From Elymus sibiricus (Eukaryota > Streptophyta > Magnoliopsida > Poales > Poaceae), in the NCBI GenBank assembly GCA_039707655.1, contig CM077676.1, positions 187,670,936 through 187,734,935 on the forward strand: a stretch of 64,000 nucleotides of DNA, written 5' to 3'. Shown here one piece after another: positions 1-8,502 of the stretch. Below the pieces are notes generated by a model, which was not told the DNA's origin, did no database searches, and saw nothing but the letters and a program-made list of their open reading frames with translations. The stretch's first letter is position 1, and each line of letters starts with the position of its first letter. A program made the position numbers and the translations under genes.

Positions 1-472
1 CTCCAACCAGATGTGGAGTTGAACCAAGAAGTTTGTAAGGGCAAGGAGATCGCCTACTTCGTGAAGATCTACCCCGAGTGAGGCTAGTCCTTCGTGGACG
101 TAAGCCATGGTGGAATAGGCAAGGTTGCTTCTTCGTGGACCCTTCGTGGGTGGAGCCCTCCGTGGACTCGCGCAGCCGTTACCCTTCGTGGGTTGAAGTC
201 TCCATCAATGTGGACGTACGATAGCACCACCTATCGGAACCACGCCAAAAACCACCATGTCTTCATTGCGTTTGAAATCTCCAATCCCTCCTTTACATAC
301 ATATGCAATTGCTTACATTCCGCTGCTATACTCTTAGAATTGCATGTGTAGGGTGATGCTTGACATGTACTATTGCTAAAATCTGCCTACAACTAAAATC
401 TGGGAAAAGGTTAAGTTTTATTTGGTCAAGTAGTCTAATCACCCCCCTCTAGACATACTTTCGATCCTACAC
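1..472 (+). mobile_element. Probable Copia-type LTR terminal fragment
   Basis: No convincing coding region is present. The segment has repeated CCTTCGTGG-type words near 100-200 and ends in a pyrimidine-rich stretch (CACCCCCCTCTAG near 441) followed by ATCCTACA. That layout resembles the 3' end of Triticeae Copia LTRs. No second LTR, primer binding site or TSD is visible, so the identity is a guess from composition and layout. Confidence 0.3.
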
Positions 473-847
473 CGTATCACCCTTTGTTAGAACGATCGTT
501 CCTGTTAACTGTGTACGTAGCTACTGATCATGTGCTACTGTCATCACAGAGTTATAATGCAATTATTGTGCATGTTAATCTAAGCCCCCGTTAATCTAGT
601 GCCCGTGTTGATCTGATGTGATGGCACTTCTTAGTTAATGGCACTTTTTCATACTGTCAATGTTATGCCATTGATAACATATGAGATGCTGCTGTTAATC
701 ATATGCCACAACAAAAAATGACACTGCTTAAATAACCCTATCACATATTTCTGCAAACAGGGTTGTCTATCTCCATGTGGTTTCTATTTGTGCAAACAGA
801 AGCCCAGACCACAATTTTAGTAGAACCGCACAAAATTAGATGGTTGT
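473..847. other. AT-rich spacer, no gene recognised
   Basis: This stretch precedes the LTR of element B. I see no ORF with recognisable protein similarity, no RNA gene and no clear repeat structure. It is probably decayed transposon or intergenic DNA. Confidence 0.4.
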
Positions 848-1215
848 TGTTGGTGCATTAAGAAATGGGTCCTTAATACCCCTGACTTATGCACAGGCAG
901 TAGCCTTCCCAATGGCAAGGCTTGCCGGAGAATAATTCAAGCCGTGTCCAGAACAAAGTTCAAGCCCAGTTGCAAAAGCTACTGGAGAGAGGATAAAGAC
1001 GAAGCATCAAGATATACACCAAAGATAGCCTTTGTCGGCAAGGCCGAGCCGGCAAGGTGAAGGCCCGGCAAGCTCCGTGCCGGCAAGCTCTCGCTAGCTG
1101 TTAGCGCTCCACCTCATCGAGCAGCTAGTCGCTAATCGATGAGGTGTCGAGCAAGCAGGCAGTTAGGTGAGATTTGTCGGGCACGTGTCAGCACGCTGGA
1201 ACGAGATTTGCCTTT

Positions 1216-1220
1216 AATGA
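1216..1220 (+). repeat. Left TSD of element A (AATGA)
   Basis: AATGA immediately precedes the 5' LTR and recurs at 5560-5564 immediately after the 3' LTR. A matching 5-bp duplication is the hallmark of LTR-retrotransposon integration and fixes both ends of element A. Confidence 0.9.
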
Positions 1221-1379
1221 TGTTGGGCCCATGGAACCCGGGGTATCCAGGCCCGTCTGCCTTTGGCCTAGGGCGCAACACCTGGCATGGGCCCAGCGGG
1301 CCGTATCCACCGAGCATCTCACCAAGACCCCTCATGAGGCCCTGGCCTCCTGAGGCCCCCTCCTCAGGAAGTAGCGAGC

Positions 1380-1500
1380 AAGGCTCAGCACCACCATCAA
1401 CGGCCTCGCGAGGTCCTCTCACGAGGCGGCTTCCCGAGGTGGCCTCGCGAGGCGGCTTTCCGAGGTGGCCTCCCGAGGCCCCCTCCCGCAGGCGCTCGAG
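1380..1500 (+). repeat. CCTCGCGAGG-type palindrome cluster in LTR
   Basis: This stretch contains many near-palindromic words such as GGCCTCGCGAGG, CTCACGAGG and TTCCCGAGG at short spacing. The same cluster recurs in the 3' LTR at about 4785-4890, and a looser one lies inside the element near 2875-3070. The function is unknown; the words are rich in CpG. Confidence 0.7.
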
Positions 1501-1872
1501 ATGAAGGCCGTTCGGCGTGCCGCGCGGTCTGGGGTCCGTCACGTGGGTGACGCGCGCGGCGACGAGCGGCGACAGAGGCCGCGCCAGCAGGCGCGGATGA
1601 AGATGGTTTCCTCTTTTGTATTAAGGGAGCAGGGCCAGCTATCTACTCCCCAAAGCAACACCAAAGGTTGCCCGATCGGCGAAGGAAGACCAAGACGATG
1701 GGCGCGCAGGGCGGAGGTCATCACCGAGCCCACCGGCGCGTCATGGATCATGCTTTGGCAGGCGAAGACCACCTTTAGTCAGGATAGCCTGAGCGCCTGT
1801 CCCCTTTCAAAATCGCCAAAGTGTGGCAACCCTTCCCGCCTAAGTTTCTAGGGGGAAGAGGACCGAGGCTGA

Positions 1873-1879
1873 TATAAAG
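1873..1879 (+). promoter_or_regulatory. TATA box in element A 5' LTR
   Basis: TATAAAG occurs in GGCTGATATAAAGGGCAG and is conserved in the 3' LTR at 5262-5268. It is the likely core promoter of the element's genomic transcript. Confidence 0.6.
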
Positions 1880-2156
1880 GGCAGAGCAGCCCTTGTTGGG
1901 GGCATCGGAACCCAGAGAGCCCTAGTTCTCATCATCCTCAACCTTGTACTCTCTCTCTCTCTCGCACCAGAGCAATACCAATCAAGCAGGAGTAGGGTCT
2001 GAAACCGCAAGGTGGCCCGAACCTGGGTAAATCGCTGAGTCCTCGCTCCGTCCCTTGCTAGCGCGCTCTCGCCGTAGCCTCGCCGTAGCTTAGCCGTGGT
2101 AGGAGACAAAGTGGTAGAACAAGCTCACCCCAGTGTTCGAACCTTTGGGTCCCCAG

Positions 2157-2330
2157 CGCCAGAGAAGCAAGATTTCATCGTCAAGGAAGTTCAGAAGCTC
2201 CAAGAAGCCGGGGTCGTTCGTGAGCTGCCGCGAGTTGGCCAGGGCGTCGGCCCCGCCTTCGGCAGCAAGCGCATGCCCTTCGGGCTGAGGAACGCCGGCG
2301 CCTCATTCCAGTGGCTGGCGCCCTTCGTGC
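2157..2330 (+). pseudogene. Scrambled reverse-transcriptase fragment of element A
   Basis: The frame reads through two recognisable RT pieces. The first is an N-terminal stretch equivalent to the KKLEAAGLVRE region of element E (here KLQEAGVVREL). It is followed almost directly by the RMPFGL motif found well downstream in a normal RT. The catalytic region between them, including the first Asp, is gone. This shows a second internal deletion besides the one that removed the LTR end. No enzyme can result. Confidence 0.75.
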
Positions 2331-3591
2331 CAGAGCCTCGTGAGCCTCCTCCTCCTTGTGAGGCCCCAATGCCTCGCGAGCCCCCTGGCCCCAGAGGAGC
2401 GAACTCCCTTGGCACGCCTCGCCAAGCGGTCTGACGTCACTGCAGCTCGGTTCTGCCAGGTGCGCCCGGCGCGTCGCCTCGTGCGGCCCTCACTCCCTCT
2501 CGCCGCGCCTCTCAAGCCTCGCTCCCGGAACCCTATCCTTTTGGTTGTGTAATGAATTTTGCTGATTTTACCTTGACGAATCATGTTACCTGCTTAATCG
2601 CCTGTCAAGTTCGGTGTCAACCGGAGAGCGCCACACACTCGCGACCCCTCCCCTGGCCGATTCCGTGAGCGGGGGCTAGGCACGGTGCCTGTGCTCCGGT
2701 CCGTCCCTGCAGTGCCGCCAAATCCAAGCGACTGAGCTCTGGCTCGCGGGCCTGCTCCCGTGCACGTCACTTCACCAAGGTCCTTGGTGCTTACCTCCTC
2801 ATGCAACGGCCACGGGCGAGTTAGCGAGCGCATGCCGCTCCCCCCATTGTGAAATGTTTCAACATGCATCCCCTCAGGAGTCGAGCTGCGCGAAGACCTC
2901 GCGGGCGACCTCTCGCGAGCCGGCCTCGCGAGGCGAAGATGCTTCGAACGCCGAGCCTCGTGAGCACGCCTCGCGAGCTGCGTGAACCCCTCATGAGCCG
3001 TGGCTCACCCAACACCGCTCTCTGCCAAAAGCTAAGTCTGACTACCTCGCGAGACGCCCTTACCGTCACTCAAGCTCTTTCCTCTCGCGATTCTGCTGGG
3101 TGCTAGCGTTTTTCTTCTGCGTGAGCCGCTTGCACGCCAAAGGAGGGGCTCCCTGAGCATCGCGCCTCAGGAGCCCTCACTAGCCCACAGTGCCCCTCAC
3201 CTCCTGGCCTTGTCCCGGCATCGAGACCGGACATACCAGCGACGGCTGAGGCTTGCCCGGGGGCTGGGTCCTGACGACGTAGACCGCTGAGGCGAACAAA
3301 GAAAAAAAACCAGCCTCACGAGTGGACTTTGGGAGAGAATGCATACATCCTAAATCACGAAAACATTCAAGTAAAGCATAGAAGATACTGTTTTCACGAC
3401 CCCGCGGGGCTACATCGGTTCAATGCAGGAAGGTAAAAGAAAGAAAGGGCCTAGGCGAGGCGCCGTCTCCCCTAACACTCCAGCGCAGGGCATCGCGCGC
3501 GTTCCCTAGAAAGCGCTGCAGGGAGGTGCGGCTCCGTCACCGTGCGTACAGTGCCCGCCGCCAGGGGTTCCAGAGTCGTCGCCGCGCGTGC
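2331..3591. other. Element A interior without recognisable genes
   Basis: This is GC-rich, CpG-rich DNA with scattered CTCGCGAG-type words (densest at 2875-3070). ORFs on both strands are compositionally driven and match nothing I recognise. It probably holds remnants of pol and the 3' flank of the antisense gene. Confidence 0.5.
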
Positions 3592-4254
3592 CTAGTCGGA
3601 GTCCTCGTCCTTGCTCTTGACGCGGGGGGAGTCGTCGTCGCTTCCGCCCCCACCAGAGGGGGCAGCACTGCTGGAGGAGTCGTCCTCGCTGGAGGAGCCG
3701 CTGTAGCTGCCGTCCTCGCTCTCCGCGTAGCACTCCAGGCGGCTACCGGAGAGCCCGAAGATCTTCACGAAGAGCTTGGTGGCCCCGTCGTACTTAAATT
3801 GGAGGACGTGCCCCCGCTTCAGGCCGCGGGCGAGGGCGAATGACTTCCACCCCTGCCTCAGTAACATGAAGCCCGAGGGGGTGAGCTCCGTCGCCACCCA
3901 GGAGGGGCCGTTGCAGCAGCCGTCGGCCTGCACCCACAGGCCCAATGGCGCGCGGTCTGCCATCGCCGCCGCGAAGGAGTACGGGAGCCGGAGCCAGGTG
4001 CAGGGGCTGTGGTGCATGTTCACAATGAACTCATGCGCCGCCTCCGCCGAGTGGCTCCCCGCCTGGGGCGGGAGCACGGCCGTTCCGCCGCGGCCGCCTC
4101 GGCGTCGCGCGCCTCGCCCTCCGCACCCGCAAGCGGCGCCCCTTCCGCGACTGCTGGGCCCGGCGCCGGCAGTCGTCAGGGAACGCCCGCGCCCCCGGGG
4201 CGGAACCTGGGATGCGGCGGCGAAAGCACGGCCATGCCCTCTCCCCCTCGCCAT
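3592..4254 (-). CDS. Antisense B3-domain-like protein gene in element A
   Basis: The gene encodes 220 residues from ATG 4254. I chose this start because it lies about 85 bp downstream of a minus-strand TATA box (4344-4338). The N-terminus (about 16-57) is Arg/Gly-rich. Residues about 84-176 resemble a plant B3 DNA-binding domain, with GWKSFALARGLKRGHVLQFK followed by a final strand. The C-terminus (178-220) is Ser/Asp/Glu-rich. B3 domains bind DNA through a seven-stranded barrel in nuclear transcription factors. The gene runs opposite to the element and starts 355 bp from the 3' LTR. The frame is intact while the element's pol is destroyed. The N-terminal half of the domain is divergent, so DNA binding is inferred. 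An upstream extension to 4407 is open but would overlap the presumed promoter. Confidence 0.65.
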   Translation of the reverse strand: MARGRGHGRAFAAASQVPPRGRGRSLTTAGAGPSSRGRGAACGCGGRGARRRGGRGGTAVLPPQAGSHSAEAAHEFIVNMHHSPCTWLRLPYSFAAAMADRAPLGLWVQADGCCNGPSWVATELTPSGFMLLRQGWKSFALARGLKRGHVLQFKYDGATKLFVKIFGLSGSRLECYAESEDGSYSGSSSEDDSSSSAAPSGGGGSDDDSPRVKSKDEDSD

Positions 4255-4337
4255 TTCTGTGGCAGCTCTAGCAAGAAGACAGATGAAGCTGGAGGAAGCA
4301 GAAGATGGGTGGAGGACTCCGGCTCTCCCTTCTCCCG

Positions 4338-4344
4338 CTTTATA
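4338..4344 (-). promoter_or_regulatory. TATA box for the antisense B3-like gene
   Basis: The minus strand reads GAGTATAAAGCGGG. It lies about 85 bp upstream of the chosen ATG at 4254, a normal spacing for a plant core promoter and leader. It suggests that the antisense gene is transcribed independently of the LTR. Confidence 0.55.
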
Positions 4345-4609
4345 CTCGGCGTGGAACTCCGCTCGCCGCTCCGCCTTATCCGGCGTTGGGAGTTGGAGCA
4401 GCGGCAAGTATGAAGGAAGGCAATGATGGCCTCGCGTCGCCCGCGCCAGAGTTTATGTCAGTGCGGCAGTTACCGAGGCGTCGTGGGAAGTGGGGGCGTC
4501 CCCCGTCACGTCGTGCGCCACGCGTTGCGCCTAGCCGCAGGCGGTTAGGGCCTGCGCCGTTTCGCCCCTCAGTAGGCGGGAACGTGCGCGCCGCGAGCCC
4601 GGGGGCTAC

Positions 4610-5559
4610 TGTCGGGCCCATGGAACCCGGGGTATCCAGGCCCGTCTGCCTTTGCCCTAGGGCGCAACGCCTGGCGTGGGCCCAGCGGGCTATCTCCACT
4701 GAGCATCTCACCAAGACCCCTCATGAGGCCCTGGCCTCCTGAGGCCCCCTCCTCAGGAAGTAGCGAGCAAGGCTCAGCACCACCATCAACGGCCTCGCGA
4801 GGTCCTCTCACGAGGCGGCTTCCCGAGGTGGCCTCGCGAGGCGGCTTTCCGAGGTGGCCTCCCGAGGCCCCCTCCCGCAGGCGCTCGAGACGAAGGCCGT
4901 TCGGCGTGCCGCGCGGTCTGGGGCCCGTCACTTGGGTGACGCGCACGGCGACGAGCGGCGACAGAGGCCGCGCCAGCAGGCGCGGATGAAGATGGTTTCC
5001 TCTTTTGTGTTAAGGGAGCGGGGCCAGCTATCTACTCCCCAAAGCAACCCCAAAGGTTGCCCGATCGGCGAAGGAAGACCAAGACGACGGGCGCGCAGGG
5101 CGGAGGTCATCACCGAGCCCACCGGCGCGTCATGGATCATGCTTTGGCAGGCGAAGACCACCTTTAGTCAGGATAGCCTGAGCGCTTGTCCCCTTTCAAA
5201 ATCGCCAAAGTGTGGCAACACTTCCCTCCTAAGTTTCCAGGGGGAAGAGGACCAAGGCTGATATAAAGGGCAGAGCAGCCCTTGTAGGGGGGGGATCGGA
5301 ACCCAGAGAGCCCTAGTTCTCATCATCCTCAACCTTGTACTCTCTCTCTCGCAATAGAGCAATACCAATCAAACAGGAGTAGGGTCTTACACCGCAAGGT
5401 GGCCCGAACCTGGGTAAATCGCTGAGTCCTTGCTCCGTCCCTCGCTAGCGCGCTCTCGCCGTAGCCTCGCCGTAGCTTAGCCGTGGTAGGAGACGAAGTG
5501 GTAGAACAAGCTCATCCCAGTGTTCGAACCTTTGGGTCCCCGGAGCCCGACTTCCGACA
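4610..5559 (+). repeat. 3' LTR of element A
   Basis: It starts TGTCGGGCCC after a CCCGGGGGCTAC polypurine-like tract and ends CCGACA before the TSD AATGA (5560-5564). It is the complete copy of the LTR, about 950 bp. It shares the TATA box (5262-5268) and palindrome cluster with the 5' copy. Confidence 0.9.
5262..5268 (+). promoter_or_regulatory. TATA box in element A 3' LTR
   Basis: TATAAAG in the same context as the 5' LTR copy (1873-1879). In a 3' LTR it could drive outward transcription into the B remnant. Confidence 0.55.
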
Positions 5560-5766
5560 AATGACACCCGTCCAGAAGGCGTGTCAAGATAATAGGAGGT
5601 AGCTGGGCGAGCGGTGTAGAATCCTTGCCGAGGCTCCTCCTCCACATGACACCTAACAGAGCATTTATTACTTTTGTCCTAAACTGGCAGAGTTAGGTAT
5701 GATAGCACTGTTTGCTATCTAATCAACCTGTAATGAATGTTTTGCCACTTTGGTGACCCCTTGAGC

Positions 5767-5773
5767 TATAAAT
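5767..5773 (+). promoter_or_regulatory. TATA box of element B LTR
   Basis: TATAAAT lies in the context GAGCTATAAATGCAGG in the second LTR half, about 275 bp before the LTR end. This is the expected place for the U3/R promoter of a Gypsy LTR. Confidence 0.6.
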
Positions 5774-6047
5774 GCAGGACCAGGGCAACGTTTACAGGGA
5801 TCGATCCTTTGCACAACTTGCATGCGTAGCAGCTCCTTCCGCACCTTGCCGGGGAAGCGCTCCTTGTACTTGTGTTCATATTCATCCAATATATCAAAGC
5901 AGGAGTAGGAATTTACACCTCACGGTGGCCCGAACCTGGGTAAACTCCTTGCATTTCTGCTGGTTCTGCTCTTTGTGCTCGTCGATCCCCTAGTCAAACC
6001 GCAAAGGGGCTATATGGCCCCATAGATGGTCGTACGCACGACATCTA

Positions 6048-6064
6048 TGGCGCGAGGTAGGGGG
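6048..6064 (+). other. Primer binding site of element B
   Basis: TGGCGCGAGGTAGGGGG follows the LTR end after four bases. It corresponds to TGGCGCGCCAGGTAGGGG in element E with a two-base loss. It would pair with the 3' end of a host tRNA to prime reverse transcription. Confidence 0.65.
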
Positions 6065-6138
6065 ATCGCTTGCGCGAACCTGAATTAGCAGATTGCGCGT
6101 CAATTTCATCAGCTTCATCACCATCTTCCTCGTCGTCG

Positions 6139-6306
6139 ATGGCCCCCAAGAAGAAGGGCATCATGATGACGGCTCCTTCCACCTCCAAGGTTCCTTCGCA
6201 CGTATCCGCTGGCGGCAAAGGCGGCGCAGCCGACGCGGGCGGTGCGGATACCTTTGGTGGATGCCAAGCGGGCCCGAGGAGGAGCCATAAGTTTTTTTCA
6301 AGTTGA
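6139..6306 (+). pseudogene. Truncated gag N-terminus of element B
   Basis: The frame starting at ATG 6139 begins MAPKKKGIMMTAPS and continues with a Ser/Gly/Ala-rich stretch. It parallels the N-terminus of element E gag (MAPKKKGFTAVGPS). Similarity is lost near codon 50, where the sequence passes into unrelated AT-rich DNA. No capsid, zinc-knuckle or protease part remains. It cannot encode a working Gag. Confidence 0.7.
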
Positions 6307-6758
6307 AAAAGGTTACCGAGCAGGACTGCAGGAGCCATAAGCTGGAGTGCGTCTTTTTTTTGCGAATGGGCCATAAGCTGGAGAGCTGGAGAGTGTCTCT
6401 AATGGGCTATCTCTAGTGTTAAGACCGACCACTACAAGAGCCGATCCATCTTAAAGCCCATATTTTTGTAGGAAAAGCCCATATTACTTGAAGAGGGGCG
6501 CTCCCAAAAAAAACCCTTCTTCCTCCTCGCTCCCACTTCACTGTTCACTTCAGCTCGCTCCTACAGAAAACCCCCGCTCCCCTTCTTCCTCACCTCACTC
6601 CTACAGAAAACCCCCGCTCGCCTTCTTCCTCACTCCTACAGAAAACCCCTGCTTACCTTCTTCCTCACTCCAACAGAAAACCCCAGCCCCCCTTAACTAG
6701 GCCCATCTTTTGCTACTCTGCTCAAACCCATGAGCTCGACGTGGCGCCCGCAAGGAAA
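6291..6758 (+). other. 5' flank and leader of the broken F-box gene, with a tandem repeat
   Basis: This region follows the end of element B. From about 6548 to 6690 a unit of roughly 30-50 bp containing CTCCTACAGAAAACCCC recurs four times. The repeat is pyrimidine-rich, consistent with a transcribed leader. No complete ORF is present. GCCCATAT-type words (near 6457 and 6478) could be promoter elements, but this is weak. Confidence 0.5.
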
Positions 6759-6938
6759 ATGGAGTCGGCTGGCCCCATCGTTAAGAAGATGAGGCTCCCG
6801 CCAGCGGTGACGCCGGTTGTAGTTCCCGCATCCAGCAGTGCGGGGAGAAGCGGTGAGCCTCCCCCCTGGATCTGAGGAACCCAAAGAATCTCGGGCGGAC
6901 CGCATCAGCGATCTCCCGGACGCCATCCTTGGGGAGAT
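6759..6938 (+). pseudogene. First exon of a broken F-box/FBD-type gene
   Basis: The frame from ATG 6759 begins MESAGPIVKKMRLPP and runs about 35 codons. It then shifts at the C-run 6862-6867 into the frame carrying RADRISDLPDAILGEI, which is the start of a plant F-box. F-box proteins recruit targets to SCF ubiquitin ligases through Skp1. The F-box is cut after its first ~14 residues by the LTR of element C at 6939. The matching last exon of this gene class lies at 53216-53589, beyond the nest. The frameshift and interruption make it a pseudogene; the leucine-rich middle is not found in the window. Confidence 0.75.
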
Positions 6939-8502
6939 TGCTACTTGTAGACTGCGTTGGTATTTCCCCAAAGAGGAGAGAATGATGCAGTATAGTAGAG
7001 ATAAGTATTTCCCTCAGTTAAGAACCAAGGTTATCAATCCAGTAGGAGAACCAAGCAAAATTACGTTAAGCGCACCTGCACACACAAGAGCAAACACTTG
7101 CACCCAACGCAAATAAGAGGGTTGTCAATCCTCTTAGCTGTTACTTGCAAGGATTAAATCTTATACAGGTAAATAGATAAACTAAAATACTAATTAAAAT
7201 AAAAGTAAATAAATTGCAGCAAGGTATTTTTAGGTTTTTTATATATGATAAAGTAGACCCGGGGGCCATAGTTTTCACTAGAGGCTTCTCTCTCGAACAC
7301 ATAGCATACGGTGGGTAAATAAATTACTGTTGGGCAATTGATAGAAAAGCAAATAATTATGATGGATTCATGGTAATGATCATGTATATAGGCATCACGT
7401 CCGAGACAAGTAGACCGACTCCTACCTGCATCTACTACTATTACTCCACCCATCGACCGCTATCCAGCATGCATCTAGGGTATTAAGTATAAAACAGAGT
7501 AACGCCTTAAGCAAGATGACATGATGTAGACAAAGGAAACTCAAGCAATATGATTAAACCCCACCTTTTTATCCTTAATGGCAACAATACAAATATGTGT
7601 CATGTCCCCTTCTATCACTGGGATTGAGCACCGCAAGATTGAACCCATCACAAAGCACCTCTCCCATTGCAAGACAAATCAATCTAGTAGGCCAAACCAA
7701 ATCGATAGATCGAAGAGAAATACAAAGCTATAATAATCATGCATAAAAGAGTTCAGAGAAGACTCAAATATTTCTCATGAATAATCTGATCATAAACTCA
7801 CAACTCATCGGATCCCAACAAACACACCGCAAAAGAAGATTACATCAGATAGAACTCCAAGAACATCGAGGAGAACATGGTATTGAAGATCAAAGAGAGA
7901 GAAGAAGCCATCTAGCTACTAGCTATGGACCTGTAGGTCTGTGTTAAACTACTCACACATCATCGGAAGGGTAGCAAGGTTGACGAATAAGCCCTCCGTG
8001 ATCGATTCCCCCTCCAGCAGAGTACCGGAAAAGGCCTCCAGATGGGATCGCGGAAGAACAGAGGCTTGCGGCGGCGGAAAGGTTTTCTCTTCTGTCTCTC
8101 TGGTATATTGGTAATATTTTAGAATTTATAGCGCTGGAATTATATCAGGAGGGGCAACGAGGGTCCCACAAGCCTGGGGGGGCGCGCCCAACCCCCCTAG
8201 GCGTGCCCTCCAGGCTTGCCGCCTCCTCGTGGCTCTTCTGGTCTTCTCCCGAAGCTTCGTGGGTCTCTTCTGGTCCAGAAAAAATTAATCCAAAGTTTTT
8301 TTCTCATTTGGACACTTTTTGATAATAATTTTCTGAAAAGGCAAAAACAAGCAGAAAACAGCAACTGGCACTAGGCACTGGGATAATAGGTTAGTCCCAA
8401 AAAATGATATATAATGGCACATAATTGCATATAAAACATCCAAGATTGATACTATAATAGCATGGAACAATCAAAAATTATAGATACATTGGAGACATAT
8501 CA
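6939..8502 (-). repeat. Left (3') LTR of element C
   Basis: On the plus strand it starts TGCTACTTGTAGAC, directly abutting the F-box exon, and ends GGAGACATATCA before a CATCCCCAAGCTT polypurine complement. It aligns with 49900-51372 over nearly its whole length. Confidence 0.85.

Larger units (their letters stand above)
1221..2156 (+). repeat. 5' LTR of element A (3' end deleted)
   Basis: It aligns base for base with 4610-5545 with modest divergence, concentrated in the first ~110 bp. It contains a TATA box (TATAAAG, 1873-1879) and a CT-rich leader (CTCTCTCT near 1951). Alignment breaks at about 2156, where the 3' LTR continues GGAGCCCGACTTCCGACA but this copy passes into RT coding sequence. 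Confidence 0.88.
1221..5559 (+). mobile_element. Element A: internally deleted Tat-like Gypsy with TSD AATGA
   Basis: This 4,339-bp element lies inside the LTR of element B. Its two direct LTRs are 1221 to about 2156 and 4610-5559, starting TGTYGGGCCC and ending (3' copy) in CCGACA. The 5' LTR lacks its last ~18 bp together with the primer binding site, gag and protease, because a deletion joins it directly to reverse-transcriptase sequence. The interior keeps only a scrambled RT fragment and an antisense B3-type gene. A purine-rich GCCCGGGGGCTAC tract precedes the 3' LTR, as in Tat elements. It would be non-autonomous. Confidence 0.88.
848..6043 (+). repeat. 5' LTR of element B, split by element A at 1216-5564
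   Basis: The two LTR halves are 848-1220 and 5565-6043. Together they make about 852 bp, close to the 847-848 bp LTRs of element E. It starts TGTTGG and ends ACGACA, four bases before the primer binding site. Near its end it has the motif CCCGAACCTGGGTAAA, which also occurs in the LTRs of A and E. Confidence 0.8.
848..6290 (+). mobile_element. Element B: 3'-truncated Tat-type Gypsy, interrupted by element A
   Basis: The element consists of a 5' LTR (848-6043 once element A is removed, about 852 bp), a primer binding site and the first ~50 codons of gag. Similarity then stops near 6290. The LTR start (TGTTGGTGCATTAAG) aligns with the sense-strand LTR start of element E (TGTCGGTGTACTAAAG). The gag start, MAPKKKG, matches the gag start of E at 45070. 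B is therefore a relative of E that has lost everything downstream. No 3' LTR is present, so its TSD cannot be tested. Confidence 0.8.

Noticed and set aside
1132..1851. ORFs on both strands in the LTR of element A (repeated at 4569-5261)
   Set aside because: They recur in both LTRs simply because the LTRs are copies. They cross the LTR boundary and have no protein similarity.
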